Positions 12,040-23,069 are shown, counted from the first letter of the stretch. The stretch: 64,000 nucleotides of DNA from Mycogone perniciosa (GCA_025331125.1 JAOALB010000083.1:37439-101438), one strand, 5' to 3'. The notes: a model not told the origin generated them from the sequence alone. Translations and numbers: made by a program.

Positions 12040-12894
12040 CTAACCTGCCCGGAAGATGGTCCTCCGAATGACATGAACCGACTCGGTGAGATATCCCTTT
12101 CGAGGAATCTGGTGCCCTCCATCATGGACCAGTGTTAAGCGTGCAGAGGGATCGCACAGTTGACTGAGGTCAACTCCTCCTGTTGGTGCCGTCTCATCAG
12201 CCGACCCCCAAATATGTGCCGTGGGGATTCGGATCATGTTGTTTTGCGCATCCACATGGAGATCGACACCCAGATGCCGCATCTCTGCCGCGCTGTTTGC
12301 GCTCGACAGGAAGACGCCACACTTAAAGGGCATCTCATCGTGGCGCTGCTTCTCTATCAAATACGAGGCAGCCAGGACTGCCCCAGCAGAGAATCCCATG
12401 ATGGCGTCAAACGGCCCTTCGGCTGTCACGTAATCGTCCAACTGGCTGATGGCCCTCGAGAGGGTGGTCAGATCCTCAGGGTCGAAGAAAGCGTAGAAGC
12501 GATCGCCCGGAGACGACAAGGTCTCAACACCTATTGTGGAGAAATAGTCAACGTCAGTTCTGGGCATCTTGGTCAAAAGGTCCGTTGCCTTGAACCGTGG
12601 CGGTGGATAGGTGATGTTGCACCTTCAGACATGGGCGTCTCCACGGCTGCTTCCACGAACTCGTACTCATGGCTGTCTTCGAGTTCATGCCTAAGTGGTG
12701 CTATTGTGTCATGAGCAATGGCATATGTGTTAATCGTTTTGGCCTGGACGAAATGGGGTTGCAACTCCTACCCGTCTGTAACTTCATAACCTATAGGGTT
12801 TTGGGGTTGTGTTAGTTAGAATCTATCCGAAACGGCTACAGTAGATACTCACATTGCTGTTCGTGCCATTTCCATGAAGGCATAGGAACTTCAT
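12040..12894 (-). CDS. FSH-family serine hydrolase, candidate trans-acting PKS release enzyme
   Basis: Four exons: 12894-12853, 12790-12772 (a 19-nt microexon), 12700-12623 and 12530-12040. Introns have GTGAGT, GTAGGA and GTGCAA donors, phases agree, and the protein is 209 residues. The microexon supplies VMKLQT and restores the family pattern MKFLCLHGNGTNSN...QTAPLRHEL. The nucleophile motif is GFSAGA (Ser ~94), with acid in HIWGSADE (Asp ~158) and base in HDGGHQIP (His ~186): a complete alpha/beta-hydrolase triad. FSH1/LovG-like hydrolases are often encoded beside reducing PKSs lacking a thioesterase and offload the chain. The PKS here lacks a release domain, so that role is likely though not proven. 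It is on the PKS strand, 2.1 kb upstream of the PKS start. Confidence 0.88.
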
Positions 12895-15190
12895 CTTGAG
12901 AATAGGCGGTAACCGGACGGACCTCAGGGCGATCGATGCATGTGGTGCAGACTCTCGCCATGCAATGGAACTATGACAGGGTTTTTAATAGAATACGCTT
13001 TAACTACGTAGTACAAGGTAGATCAATAGTATGTGACCTTCCTTGTGCCCTACGGAGTAGATTTACAGAAATCGGGACTACTACTATGAAGCGTGACGGG
13101 CCTAATATCATGGTCAATGATCGTCACCACCACCCAATCGTCTACCCCTTCTGAGATCCAACATCCAACATCCAACACCGAAATTACTATTAATACATTT
13201 ACTATTGTGATAGTACGGAGTATGTAGGAGCTACTCCGTAGTAGCATGTGCATTTCTGGGGGAGGGCACCAACAGACTGGCTCTCCCGAAGGCGCACGGA
13301 GCCAAAGTCTGTCTGTGTACGAGTGCTACTACTACACTACCACGTTGCAACAATGAGCAATTGGCGGACCATACTGTCTGTGCGAGGCTAGGGTTGAGCC
13401 GGAAGATGGGAAAGGATTTTTAAACAATGACGGCTTAGGTACCTGTTTTAGGCAGGCAAAGTCCGCCGAGAGCTCTTTGCCGCATGGGCAGGTCTCTTAG
13501 TCCATTCTGGGCTTGCAGTGAGACATACATATAACGGCCATGGCAAACATACAGTAGCAATTGCAAAGGTATAATACATAGAGACTGCATACAGCACGAG
13601 ATCAGCTTCGAAGGAGGTACGACATTGCAGTTGGACCTTTCCGTGACATTGGGCCTCCATCATTAGCAATGGAAAACGCAACGCTTTGACAGCTCGGCTG
13701 GAGAGGCAACAGATAATTCCGTACCCGTAGGTGTCTGTAATTTCCCGTCCTCTGTACACTCCTCTGTCTGGAGTGTGCGTATTACTCCATACCAGGGCAG
13801 AGATCATGTCAGTGGTATTACTCCAGCTGTACGAGTAAGCTCACAGCTCCAGCGCCTTGAATAATAATCGGGGCCTAATTCTACTTGCTAGTAGCACCCT
13901 AGCAGTAAGACTCGACCGTTGTGGAGATCTCAGCCTGGGCCACTTATACCCATACCGGGGTGTTTTGCGAGACGCGCGAAAGGCGATTGCTACTACTCCG
14001 TACTCGAACTAGTATTAGTACGGAGTACTACTCGTAGTAGTAGTTATACGAGTACTAGTAGTATGGAGTAGGAGTGGGAGTAGTCCTCCGTACTAGTATC
14101 ATTTAATACCATCATACCAAACCGGGGCACGGATCTGTCGGACGGACCGCCCCGCTAGCAAGACCTCATCTTTCGGTGCCTCTAATACATACTCGTAGTA
14201 GCAGTAGTACTCGTAGTTACGAGTAGGACTAGTATTTGCAAAGGATCCTCCAGCACGATGAACCTTGAAATGTCTCGTCCCTGGTGATATTTGCGCATCT
14301 GCAATGCCACCCTGTCGCCCGCTTGTTGGGGGGGGCTTGTTGTCAACGTAATTGTATGCAAATGTGCATAGTATGTGCTACTCATACACTACAGGACATA
14401 TTGATAGTGTTACCTACCCGCTTCGTATAACGGGACGAGACCAGCCGGACAGGACGGACAGACCGATAACCTACCATTTACATACCACACATAAAACACG
14501 AGCCCTTGGATAAGCACGAACCGCTTCACATGTCTTGTGCGGCCAATGGGAGAAATGTGCAGAACTTCCGAAAATCCCTTCAGTGAAACCCAAGCCTTCG
14601 GCATACAACGCTGCCTGGCAAGAGAAGGGCTTGGGATTTCCACCGTGAAACCAAGAGACGGGTATAAAGCTCTATTTTATAACGCAGCAATGTAACCCAC
14701 AGCCGTCAAGGAGGTGAATGGCCTGAGACGGGGCCTGCAGTGTTGTTGGTGGCTTGCATGGGGCTCGATCCTCCACCAGCATCCCATGTTCCATGCTCCA
14801 GGCCATGCCATGCCATGTGAGCGGCTGCTGCAGATGCTGCTGCATGAGTGAATAACGAGTGACGCCGAGAGAGACAAAAAAGGGCGGTGGTCTGTGTGGC
14901 ATCGGCAGATCACTGAAGAATCCTCAGTCGTCTATGGAGTATTACCCTCCATCTCGTCCCGTTTCAGCTCGCTCAGCAGAAGCGTGCAAAGGCCGCTTCA
15001 ACGATATGCCATCTCGATTCTCGCCATCGATTTGGAAATAACTACCCCCCTGTTCTGCGCTGTTCTCGGTTTCTTGTTGTTGCGAACTTGGATCAACAAC
15101 TTTATTCCGTCCTTCTACTGCTTACTCGTACAACTTGCAATCTGCCGCCGACTTCCACCAATCAATAACACATACTATCCTACTGCTATC
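12895..15190. other. Spacer with many palindromic elements, no supported gene
   Basis: About 2.3 kb. A CGG-TAA-CCG triplet pair lies at 12907-12915, directly upstream of the hydrolase start. Bases 13,990-14,235 are a dense patch of TACTCGTA/TACGGAGTAC units. ORFs (for example minus 13,448-13,807) look random. The last 300 bases are the 5' region of the next gene, with pyrimidine-rich stretches. Confidence 0.55.
13991..14099. repeat. Cluster of TACTCCGTAC / TACTCGTAG elements
   Basis: About 110 bases almost wholly made of overlapping units related to CTCCGTACTCG, AGTACGGAGTACTACTCGTAG and TACGAGTACTAGTAG, with internal inverted symmetry. A smaller echo lies at 14,190-14,235. Confidence 0.7.
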
Positions 15191-16593
15191 ATGTCTGATT
15201 CCGCTGGTGGCGCAACGGCAGATGCGGCGCTTCCGCCCAATGCCTATGAGTATCGCGGCGGCATCTTTCGGGGCTTGATCATTGTCATGACGGTTGTCAC
15301 ATTGGTCGCCATCATCCTACGGTTCATATCGCGACAACTGGGCAAGAATGCAGTGCGCTTCTGGTGGGACGACTGGGTGGCCTTGGCCTCTGTGGTACGT
15401 TGAACCAGTCAACTATTGCGTTGGAGAACTTTCAGTCTTGTTCTAACATCGCACTTTCGCACAGCCATTCATCATGACCCAGATGGGTATGTGTTTTGCC
15501 ATGCTCAACCATGGACTTGGCCGTCACATTGCCGTTGTCCCGCCCGCCGACATAGCCACCTTTGGCAGACTGCTCTGGGCCATCTATTTTGTATACGATA
15601 CGGCTCTCGCTCTCACCAAGGCATCTGCACTGTTGTTCCTGTCTCGTGTCTTCCCTGCGCGTGCCAACTCGCAGTGGTTCAACTATGCGCTCTACACGGC
15701 GCACGCCTTCAATATCGCGTGGCTCATTGGCATCGTCATCGGCACTGTCTTCGCATGTAACCCGATTGAGAAGAACTGGAACCCCATGGTGCCCGGAACC
15801 TGCGGACCGGCAAGCGCTCTGTGGATTGGCAGTGCAGTCCCGAGTGTTGCCATCGACTTGATCATTTTGATCTTGCCTCTACCAAAGATCTGGCGTCTTC
15901 GAATGAGCCTTGCGCGAAAGAGCGGCATCTCTGTCGTGTTTCTCCTGGGTTATCTGTGAGTTTTTCTCCATTGACAGTCAACAAAGTTAAACGCGGCTAA
16001 TCCGAGTTCTTCAGCGTCATCGTGGTGTCTCTGGGTCGTTTGATCACTCTCCTCACACACTCTGCCGGCTTGAACACTGATATCACATGTAAGTGTAGTT
16101 TCCCATTGTAATCTCTCTGATATCGGAAATTCTCTAACCAACATGCCTAGATGAGGTTATTCCGGTCGCTCTCTGGGTCTGTGCCGAAGCCCCTGTCACC
16201 ATCCTCTGCATCTGTCTCCCAGCTATGCTTCCGCTCGGCCGACACCTGGCCACCACCTACTTCTCGCCGCTTGCCAGCAAGATCAGCTCAACCTGGAGCT
16301 CTCGTAACGACAAGGGCAGCTCCCTGAGAAGCAAGAGTGGAAACTTCGCCTCGGCAACAGAATCGAACTCGTACGGCGTGAAACTGCGTGGAGCAAAGTC
16401 GCAACAGTCGATTGGCGATGGTGCGAGCTTCAACTCAGACGCCGGGACCAGCATGCGAGGAATCTTGCCACCAAAAGACTACTACTCGGCACGTGTGCGC
16501 GCTGGTGACCCAACATCCCCTACAACTGTGGAAATGCCCAGCCAGGCTATCAGAGTGGACAAGGTCTTCAAGATCGATCGACAACAGGGATAG
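15191..16593 (+). CDS. Rhodopsin-like (Pth11-related) seven-helix integral membrane protein
   Basis: Four exons: 15191-15394, 15465-15955, 16015-16088 and 16151-16593, giving 403 residues. Introns are 70, 59 and 62 nt with GTACGT, GTGAGT and GTAAGT donors; phases match. The protein starts MSDSAGGATADAALPPNAYE. About seven hydrophobic helices follow, with the family signature of a first helix (GLIIVMTVVTLVAIILRF), an acidic-tryptophan motif (WWDDW), GLGRH after helix two, and a TCG...WIGSA loop. The last 120 residues are a Ser-rich cytoplasmic tail. This fungal rhodopsin-like family is large; members are plasma-membrane sensors or cluster-linked proteins of unknown role. Its tail faces the next gene (convergent). 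Whether it belongs to the PKS cluster is unknown. Confidence 0.87.
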
Positions 16594-17045
16594 GATAGTG
16601 TAACATGCATACTACTACAGGGTACATAATGGGAAATAGGGATAAGGAGGAAGGATATAGGTTTTCACGGGTCATGTTTGGACTATGGCTATTGTTGCCT
16701 GTGGGAGCATAGGGACGGGTCATGTAACATTAAGGGAGGATTGTTTGTGTATTTTTTGCAAGATACCAAGTGCGAGGGACATATGGAATTTTTTTTCATT
16801 TAGCTTCCTTATTCTAGTTTATATCCTCATGTGCATCTATCTACTATATATATATATATATATATGTTGTGTAAGTCAAGATAGGGGACGTATGTGAAGG
16901 TGCCGACTAACTTGTGAGGGGTTGTTTGCATTTCGCAAGGTATGAAGTTATGAGAATGCCAGAAACGAACTGAAAGAACGAACAACCAGTTAAAATAAAA
17001 CTGAACTCACGTCACTACTAGCTACGATTCTTTATTTGGTTCAGT
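16594..17045. other. Convergent spacer with (TA)n microsatellite
   Basis: Spacer of 452 bases between two convergent 3' ends, holding a TA dinucleotide run at about 16,844-16,865. No gene was seen. Confidence 0.6.
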
Positions 17046-17718
17046 TTAGTTCCATCGAGGATCCCCATTCACCTGATCCAAAAGCGTAATCCATCGATAG
17101 CCCGCGATGGTATGAACAATGCCTACAAACTCAGTCTTCGTCATCTTCAACGTCACCTCGCGCCACGTCTCGTCATCCAGGGGACCATTTAGCGTCGTCA
17201 GGGTTTTGCCCAAACGATATACCAGGTCCTCCTCCTCGCTCAGCCCCTGAGGTGTCTTACCCGCAACAGCGTCGTCGAACTGCTCCGTCGTCAGACCGAC
17301 TTTGGAGGCGACGCCGCGATGGGAGAAGACGACATATGGCGCGTTGAGGGTAGAGGCCAGGCCGAGGACGGCAAGCTCTCTGTTGCGCGGCTTGACAGCA
17401 TCTGTGATGTAAATGGTTTTGGCCACTTCGAAAAATTGCCGGGCCACATCGGGCGTGTAGCTAGGTGAAAGAAGGTGTGTGAGTGGGTAAAAGAAAGAAA
17501 AAAAAATCAAATGAGAATTCCCACAGGGCCATCGGAGTTTACCTCAACGCGGCATAGCAGCCCAGAAGGGCACTGCCGTCTTCTTCGATCCAGGGGAATG
17601 GGGGTCCGCTTCCGGGATACATTTTTGCTAGAGCATCTTGGATGACCTGCTTTGCCTCTGAGCCGCCTGGCGTCTCACCAAGCGGGAATCGAGGCGGACG
17701 CGGTGGTGTCGACGACAT
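17046..17718 (-). CDS. Carboxymuconolactone decarboxylase-like (AhpD-fold) protein
   Basis: Two exons, 17718-17543 and 17460-17046, with an 82-nt intron (GTAAAC donor, pyrimidine-rich, CCTAG acceptor), give 196 residues. The core at about residues 60-190 follows the family: ...NRELAVLGLASTL...YVVFSHRGVASKVGLT, then a regular helix pair ending in IAGYRWITLLDQVN. The conserved helix and His are present, but there is no CxxC, so a peroxidase (AhpD) activity is unlikely. Fungal members are often cluster-associated and of uncertain chemistry (decarboxylation, lactone or isomerase steps). It is convergent with the rhodopsin-like gene and could be a tailoring enzyme. Confidence 0.82.
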
Positions 17719-18779
17719 TCTTTCTGATGTCTGACTTGGGCAAGTTTATAATAGAAAAGCCGTTGTTGAAGTTGAGCCATTCACTCACTGGTGGATGAGT
17801 TATGTGTTCCCTGGCTGATGTAAGAAAAGGACAAGGACAAGGACAAGGGTTGTCGGTGATAACAAAGCAACTCGAACAGGTGAATGAGTACAAGTACGGA
17901 GTACAAATACAGAGAATAGAAGGATATAGTCTGCGGGGTGTGGAATGTACTCGTAGACTTTCAGCGGCCTAGTCTGATCCCACGTGGATGTATATCCCTG
18001 TCACAATGAGCATGAAGAACCAGCCATCTTAATCTTATGTATTGCCCTGCATGAATCAATGTCTTGAGCGCCCTGGCCCTCAAGTACGAGTAGCATCCTT
18101 GATAGATGGATCCATTGACCCCTCAACGATTCGACAAGGTGAACTCCCTGAAGCGCCCGCAAATGTTCAAGGGGCAGCACAGACCTTTTGCCAATCCATG
18201 TCTTATCACGACAATTATGGAGTCATTAGTCCCACCCCCACAGGCCAAGCAAGACAAGGGGTAGGGTGAAACAACGCATGAAGCCTGCATGCGGCTAGTA
18301 CTGCATGTGAGAGAGGGAACCTTGTTGGCTGCCATCAGATGCAGAATGTGGCGTTCTTGGAAGATTAACAGCAGGTGGTGTTTTAATAATTTAAGATTTT
18401 CGATTCAGGGGACTCTGTTGTGAAGTATTAAGACACCCGCCCATCTGCTAAGAATTTTCAAGAGTGCCAAGAACTTCACCCACGATCTACTAGAATGATG
18501 ATATGTAGCTGAAGCATTACTGCTGGGGCAATATTACCTCTTGGTATTATAAGAGTTGCCTCTATTAACATGGTTGCTTCATCATGTGGGCAATTACGAT
18601 GCTACCTACTACGAGTAGAAGAGTCACATCCAAGGTATTTGAACTTGTGCGGAGTACTCCGTACTTGTACTTGAATTTGTATGTATATTGGGACGCACGT
18701 GTAGTGGCGGACTCGGCTCCTAGTTGACGGCCCGGACGGAGATCTGTCACATCACTGACGCTTAGACACATCTAGAGTA

Positions 18780-19320
18780 CTACTACGAAGTACTATAATA
18801 TCTTACAACTTAAGCAATCACCTGAAACTAGTTTGTGATAAAAGTCCCAATATTTTATACCTTTATGATCATAATATTGCACTTATTGCAGCCCTGTTAT
18901 ACTATAGCTGTATTTCCCCTTATATTAAGACTGTTGTGAACCGCATATATATTTTTGGTGCATGTGCTTAATAATAGAGCTATAATGGTTGGATACCTAC
19001 GCTATACCTTAGGTAAGGTTGTATAAGTCAACCTACGGGAAAGGGAAGGAAATAATATTAGATACTACTATTTAGGAGAGTGTCAAGGCCTTAGCACTTC
19101 ACGTGCGCTCTTCTTTTGCGTAATGCCAGTGTCAGCGTATTCCCGGTGTTTTCCCGCTAAAAATGATTCCATAAATTTATAATCGCGCGTGTATTAATCG
19201 TCAGCTTTTAGCTATACGAGTAATCTTTTAGTTGCCTTTATAATACCTTTAATAATCTTAATAATCGTTCCTCCAATCCTGAATTTCTTTATTTAGCCTA
19301 TTTAAATAAACGTGTACACA
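18780..19320. other. AT-rich island, possible RIP-decayed repeat relic
   Basis: By eye this stretch is much richer in A/T and in TpA than its surroundings and has no long ORF in either direction. Such islands in filamentous ascomycetes are typically old transposon copies mutated by repeat-induced point mutation. No transposon protein can be recognised, so this is inference. Confidence 0.4.
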
Positions 19321-19378
19321 GCAAGTACTATGGAGTCGTAGCAGTCACTACGGAGTAGAGAAGGAAAAAAGAGACAGA

Positions 19379-19410
19379 CGGAGACAGAGACAGAGACAGA
19401 GACAGAGACA
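19379..19410 (+). repeat. (GAGACA)n microsatellite abutting a start codon
   Basis: Five near-perfect GAGACA/CAGAGA units end exactly at the ATG of the FAD monooxygenase, so they form the end of its 5' UTR. Confidence 0.85.
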
Positions 19411-20809
19411 ATGGAGGCAGACAAGAAACCCTTGAAGGTGGTGATTGTAAGTCGACAAGGAATAGATTCATTCAGGCCCTTTGGCATATGCTCATCTATC
19501 CCCTAAACATTAGATCGGAGGCTCGCTCTCCGGGCTGATGGTTGGCATCGCCTTGAAGCATGCTGGCCACGCCGTCACCATCATCGAACGGGAAGACAAT
19601 GTCCGCCAAAGCCACATGGCGGGCGTCTGTCTCGGCCTCGACGCCGACCGCTATCTCGCGCGCCACGATCGCATCTCCGACGTCTTCTCCCACCGGTGCG
19701 TCCGTATCCAAGCCTTCCGGAAGGATCACTCTATCCGCGTCTTCCTCAATGCCCGCCGCGACCTCACGAGCTGGGACACGTTCTACTTCCGCCTCCGCGC
19801 CAATTTCGATGGCTTCGCCAGCTCGTTCTACCCGAAGCCGCCGCTGCCGTCCCCGACGGATGGCCCTGTGCTGTATGACGGCGAGAAACAGGTCCTGGAC
19901 ATGAGGCGCGACCACGAGAACGACAAGATGGTTCTGACGGTCCTGGACCGCAACACCAACACCGTAGCTACCGCGAAGGCTGATCTTGTCATTGGCGCCG
20001 ATGGGCCTGACTCCTTCGTCCGGGCTAAGTATCTCCCTGCTTGCAAGCGTGAGTACGTGGGCTACATTGCCTGGCGAGGCACCGTCCCCGAGAGCGAGGT
20101 CTCCGAAGAAACACGCCAGATCTTCCACAGCAACGTCACCGCGCACTTGATGTCCGTCAATCACTGCATCATGTACATGATCCCAGGCATCAACGGGTCT
20201 CTCGAGCCAGGCGAGCGATTTCTCAACTTCCTGTGGTACACCAACGAAACCCCCGAGTCGCTCGACGAGATCATGATTGACGGCGTGGACGGCCATCGCC
20301 ACCACAATATCGTGCCTGCGGGCCGCGTGCGCAAGGACATCTGGGAAGCCCGTCTCGAAGAAGCAAAACGAATCCCCCTCCCGGCTCCGCTCCTCGAAGT
20401 CGTTCTGAAGATCAAGCGGCCCTTCATCCAAGCCATCACCGAATTCGTCACCCCGCAAGCGGCCTTTGAGGACGGCAAGGTCCTCCTGACTGGCGACTCC
20501 CTGTGCCTGTACCGGCCTCACACAGCCTTCAGCGGCACGCAGGCGGCATTCCTGGCGTCCAGCATCGAGGAGTACGTCGCGGGCAAGAGGTCCCTGGAGG
20601 ATTGGGAGGAGAGAGCATTGAGGTACGCTGGTCTGCACTTGTCGCAGAGTGTCTGGTTCGGTAAATTCTACCAATGCACTCCGCTGAACGCTATCGGGTC
20701 GGCGTTTTATTATTGGTGGTATTGCGCATACGATCGTGTCAAGTCATGGTGGAGGGGTGAGGAACCACTGATGAGGGGGGTGACATATGTGCTTGAGAAT
20801 GAAAAGTAG
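19411..20809 (+). CDS. FAD-dependent aromatic-ring monooxygenase-like protein
   Basis: Two exons, 19411-19446 and 19514-20809, with a 67-nt intron (GTAAGT...TAG, phase 0), give 443 residues. Exon 1 encodes MEADKKPLKVVI, and the splice completes the dinucleotide motif VVIIGGSLSGLMVGIAL (residues ~10-26). Further flavin motifs are IGADGPDSFVR and GDSLCLYRPHTAFSGTQAA (GD at ~340), where the usual GDAAH is altered. The RPH ending resembles the 2,6-dihydroxypyridine hydroxylase subgroup of PHBH-type enzymes. Probable role: NAD(P)H- and O2-dependent hydroxylation or epoxidation, here perhaps of a polyketide. The whole second exon has a long antisense ORF that is only its shadow. It is convergent with the GMC oxidase, 243 bases apart. 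Confidence 0.9.
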
Positions 20810-20841
20810 GTACATAGATGGATAGATATGTTCGTTCATAC

Positions 20842-20890
20842 ATACACACACACACATATATATATATATATATGTACATATACATATATA
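20842..20890. repeat. (CA)n(TA)n microsatellite
   Basis: Compound run of CA then TA dinucleotides, ending in TACATATACATATA. It lies in the 3' spacer between the monooxygenase and GMC genes. Confidence 0.85.
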
Positions 20891-21052
20891 CTAGGTATGT
20901 TACTACTGCTATGCAAATGGCACTTTGATTCATCATCTTCTCAAACAGAACAACGAGAACAAAGAGGAAATAATAACAATACTCATATATATTACATAAT
21001 GTACGGAGTACCCCTCCAAAAAAAAACCTTCGTAAATACATCTATTGACTGT

Positions 21053-23069
21053 TTAACACGAATTAAGCCCAAGCTCCTCGATAAAAATGTCCGCCGCCTT
21101 CTCACCAACCACAAACGCAGTGCTGCCCGTGTTTGCAGCCACGTTCGATGGTGGAATACTCAGATCAGCAAGCTTCAAGCCCTCCACACCATAAACACTC
21201 AGAGTATGATCCACAACACCCTGCTCGGCAAGAGGTGCCATCTTGCACGTTCCCATTGAGTGCCAGGTAGTGCCGACATTTTTGCGCACCCAACTCTCGA
21301 GAATGGCATCGTCCTCCGCCGTGTACACGATATCCTTAACGTCCTTGAGGGGCCCATCGGTTTTGGTGAGCGCAGCCTGGGATCCAGCAGGGAAGGGAGG
21401 GTGACCTGGAGGGTATTCGCCTCGGTAGACGTCCATGCGGCGGAGGATCTCGCGCTGCTTCTTATAGGCCCACATAGCCTTTTGGATGTCAATGTCGTGA
21501 GGGTCAGAGAAGAAGCCGGTTTGGAAGTCGAGCGGAGCGTTCATGTTAGAGCCAGTGATGTGGATGTGGCCACGAGAGTAAGGGTAGACGGTGAAGGTGG
21601 ACACGGACATAAACTGTGCCACAGGAAGACCAGTTGGATCGCCGGGGAAACTATTTTTTACTGTTAGTAGGCCATTTTCTCACCAAAAAGTCATGATATT
21701 ATTGACTCACCCGTTGAGAGACGTGATGATGACGACTGGCTTGTTTGGAACGGACTTAAAGTCCTCGTTCCAGGCCTCCAGGAAGACGGGACCAAGGGCA
21801 GCAGCTTCAGCATCCGAGGGTCGTACTTTGGCAGTGACATCGGCAGCGTTCCAGCCGAGCATAGTGGAGTTGCTCGCAATCAATTCCCCAATATCAACCC
21901 GGCCACCATAGACTGCATCGACAGTCTGGTTGGGCAACAAGGTCGAGTAGTACGGGTACGAGAGCAGGTGGTGGTCCATGTAGTTCCGGCCAACACCGGG
22001 AACCTCGGCAACAACATGGATACCAGCCTTCTTCAGAATAGCAGGGTCACCAACGCCGGATCGCTCAAGGATAGGGGGGGTTCCCAGTGCACCAGAGGAA
22101 ACAATGACCATCTTCTTGGCCTTGACAGACCTGACGGAGGTTCTGTCGCTGAAGGCCGGGTTGGGTCGGAACTCAACACCAACAGCTTTCTTGCCCTCGA
22201 ACAAGACACGTACAACTTGATTCTCGACGAGAACATGCAGTTTGGGGTGTTTGCCGTCTCGAAGACGGGGGTGGAGGTACTTGTGGGCGGCGTCCTGTCG
22301 CAGACCATCTTCGCCGACGAACTTGAGGTTCTTTTGAGTGGCATTATTGGTGTCCAGGTTCTGGATATCCACGTCCTCGGGCCAGCCAAGCTCAGCTGCG
22401 GCCTTGAGGAATTCCTCCTGGGATGAGGTGACAGTGTAGGTGCCATTGCTGATTTGAATTGGGCCATCATCGCCGTGAGTTTCCTCAGAGCCGGGTCCGT
22501 GGTATGTTTCGAACTGCATGCACATGTCACATTTAGCCAATTGGCCTTTCAGAAATGATAGCAACAAAAACACACCTTTTTCATGTACGGGATCAAATCA
22601 TCGGCCGACCAACCAGCTGTCTTCCAAGCATCAAGATCCTGACGCTGGGGTCGGCTGTAGGTCATGAGGTTGATTGATGAACCACCACCAAGGACACCTC
22701 CAGACGGCACAACCATCGATCTGTTGTCGAGCTTTTCTTCGTTCGTGCCCTGGTAGAAGAGTGTGGCATTGCTGGTGGGCGTCAGATGGCTCAAGAAGAG
22801 CAGCGGGTGAAGAATGAAGGGATCATTGTAGTTGTTCTTGCCGCCTTCAATGACCAAGATGGACAAACTGGGGTCGGCGTCAGACAGCCTAGAGGCAACA
22901 ACACAGCCAGCAGTGCCGCCTAAGGACGGGTTAGCCAGTTCAAGTCTTTGCGTTTGTGCCCTTTGCACTCCGTATATCATATAAAATGCTCACCTCCCGC
23001 AATAATCACATCCACTTCCTTGAGTCCGCAAGGAATCTTAGTGAAAACCCCACCAGTCGACGTAGCCAT
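21053..23069 (-). CDS. GMC-family flavin oxidoreductase (alcohol-oxidase-like)
   Basis: Four exons: 23069-22994, 22919-22576, 22513-21711 and 21650-21053; introns are 74, 62 and 60 nt; the protein is 606 residues. The N-terminal FAD site reads VDVIIAGGGTAGCVVASRL, completed across intron 1. GMC signature 1 is VLGGGSSIN, signature 2 is SSGALGTPPILERSGVG. The C-terminal catalytic His is in TTWHSMGTCKM (~538), with Asn in AANTGSTAF (~581). Best family resemblance is to alcohol/methanol-oxidase-type GMC enzymes, which oxidise primary alcohols to aldehydes with H2O2 release. The C-terminus (GLNSC) is not a peroxisomal PTS1, and no signal peptide is obvious, so it may be cytosolic. It could be the final oxidase of the cluster. 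An upstream in-frame Met at 23204 is less likely as start. Confidence 0.9.

Larger units (their letters stand above)
17719..19410. other. Long spacer, AT-rich in its second half
   Basis: About 1.7 kb without a supportable gene. The first part carries GTACGGAGTAC-type elements (about 17,894, 18,650 and 18,777). From about 18,780 to 19,320 it turns strongly AT-rich, with many TA and TAATA steps. It ends in a short repeat directly before the monooxygenase start. Confidence 0.55.

Noticed and set aside
13448..13807. 119-codon minus ORF in a spacer
   Set aside because: No recognisable motif, no consistent splice partner, and composition like random sequence.
10290..14235. CRISPR-like array from the regularly recurring short palindromes
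   Set aside because: Spacing is irregular, units vary, and the genome is eukaryotic.
19496..20674. 392-codon antisense ORF opposite the FAD monooxygenase
   Set aside because: It is the mirror of a GC-rich real exon; the sense frame has flavin motifs, while the antisense protein is Asp/Val/Arg-rich with no domain.
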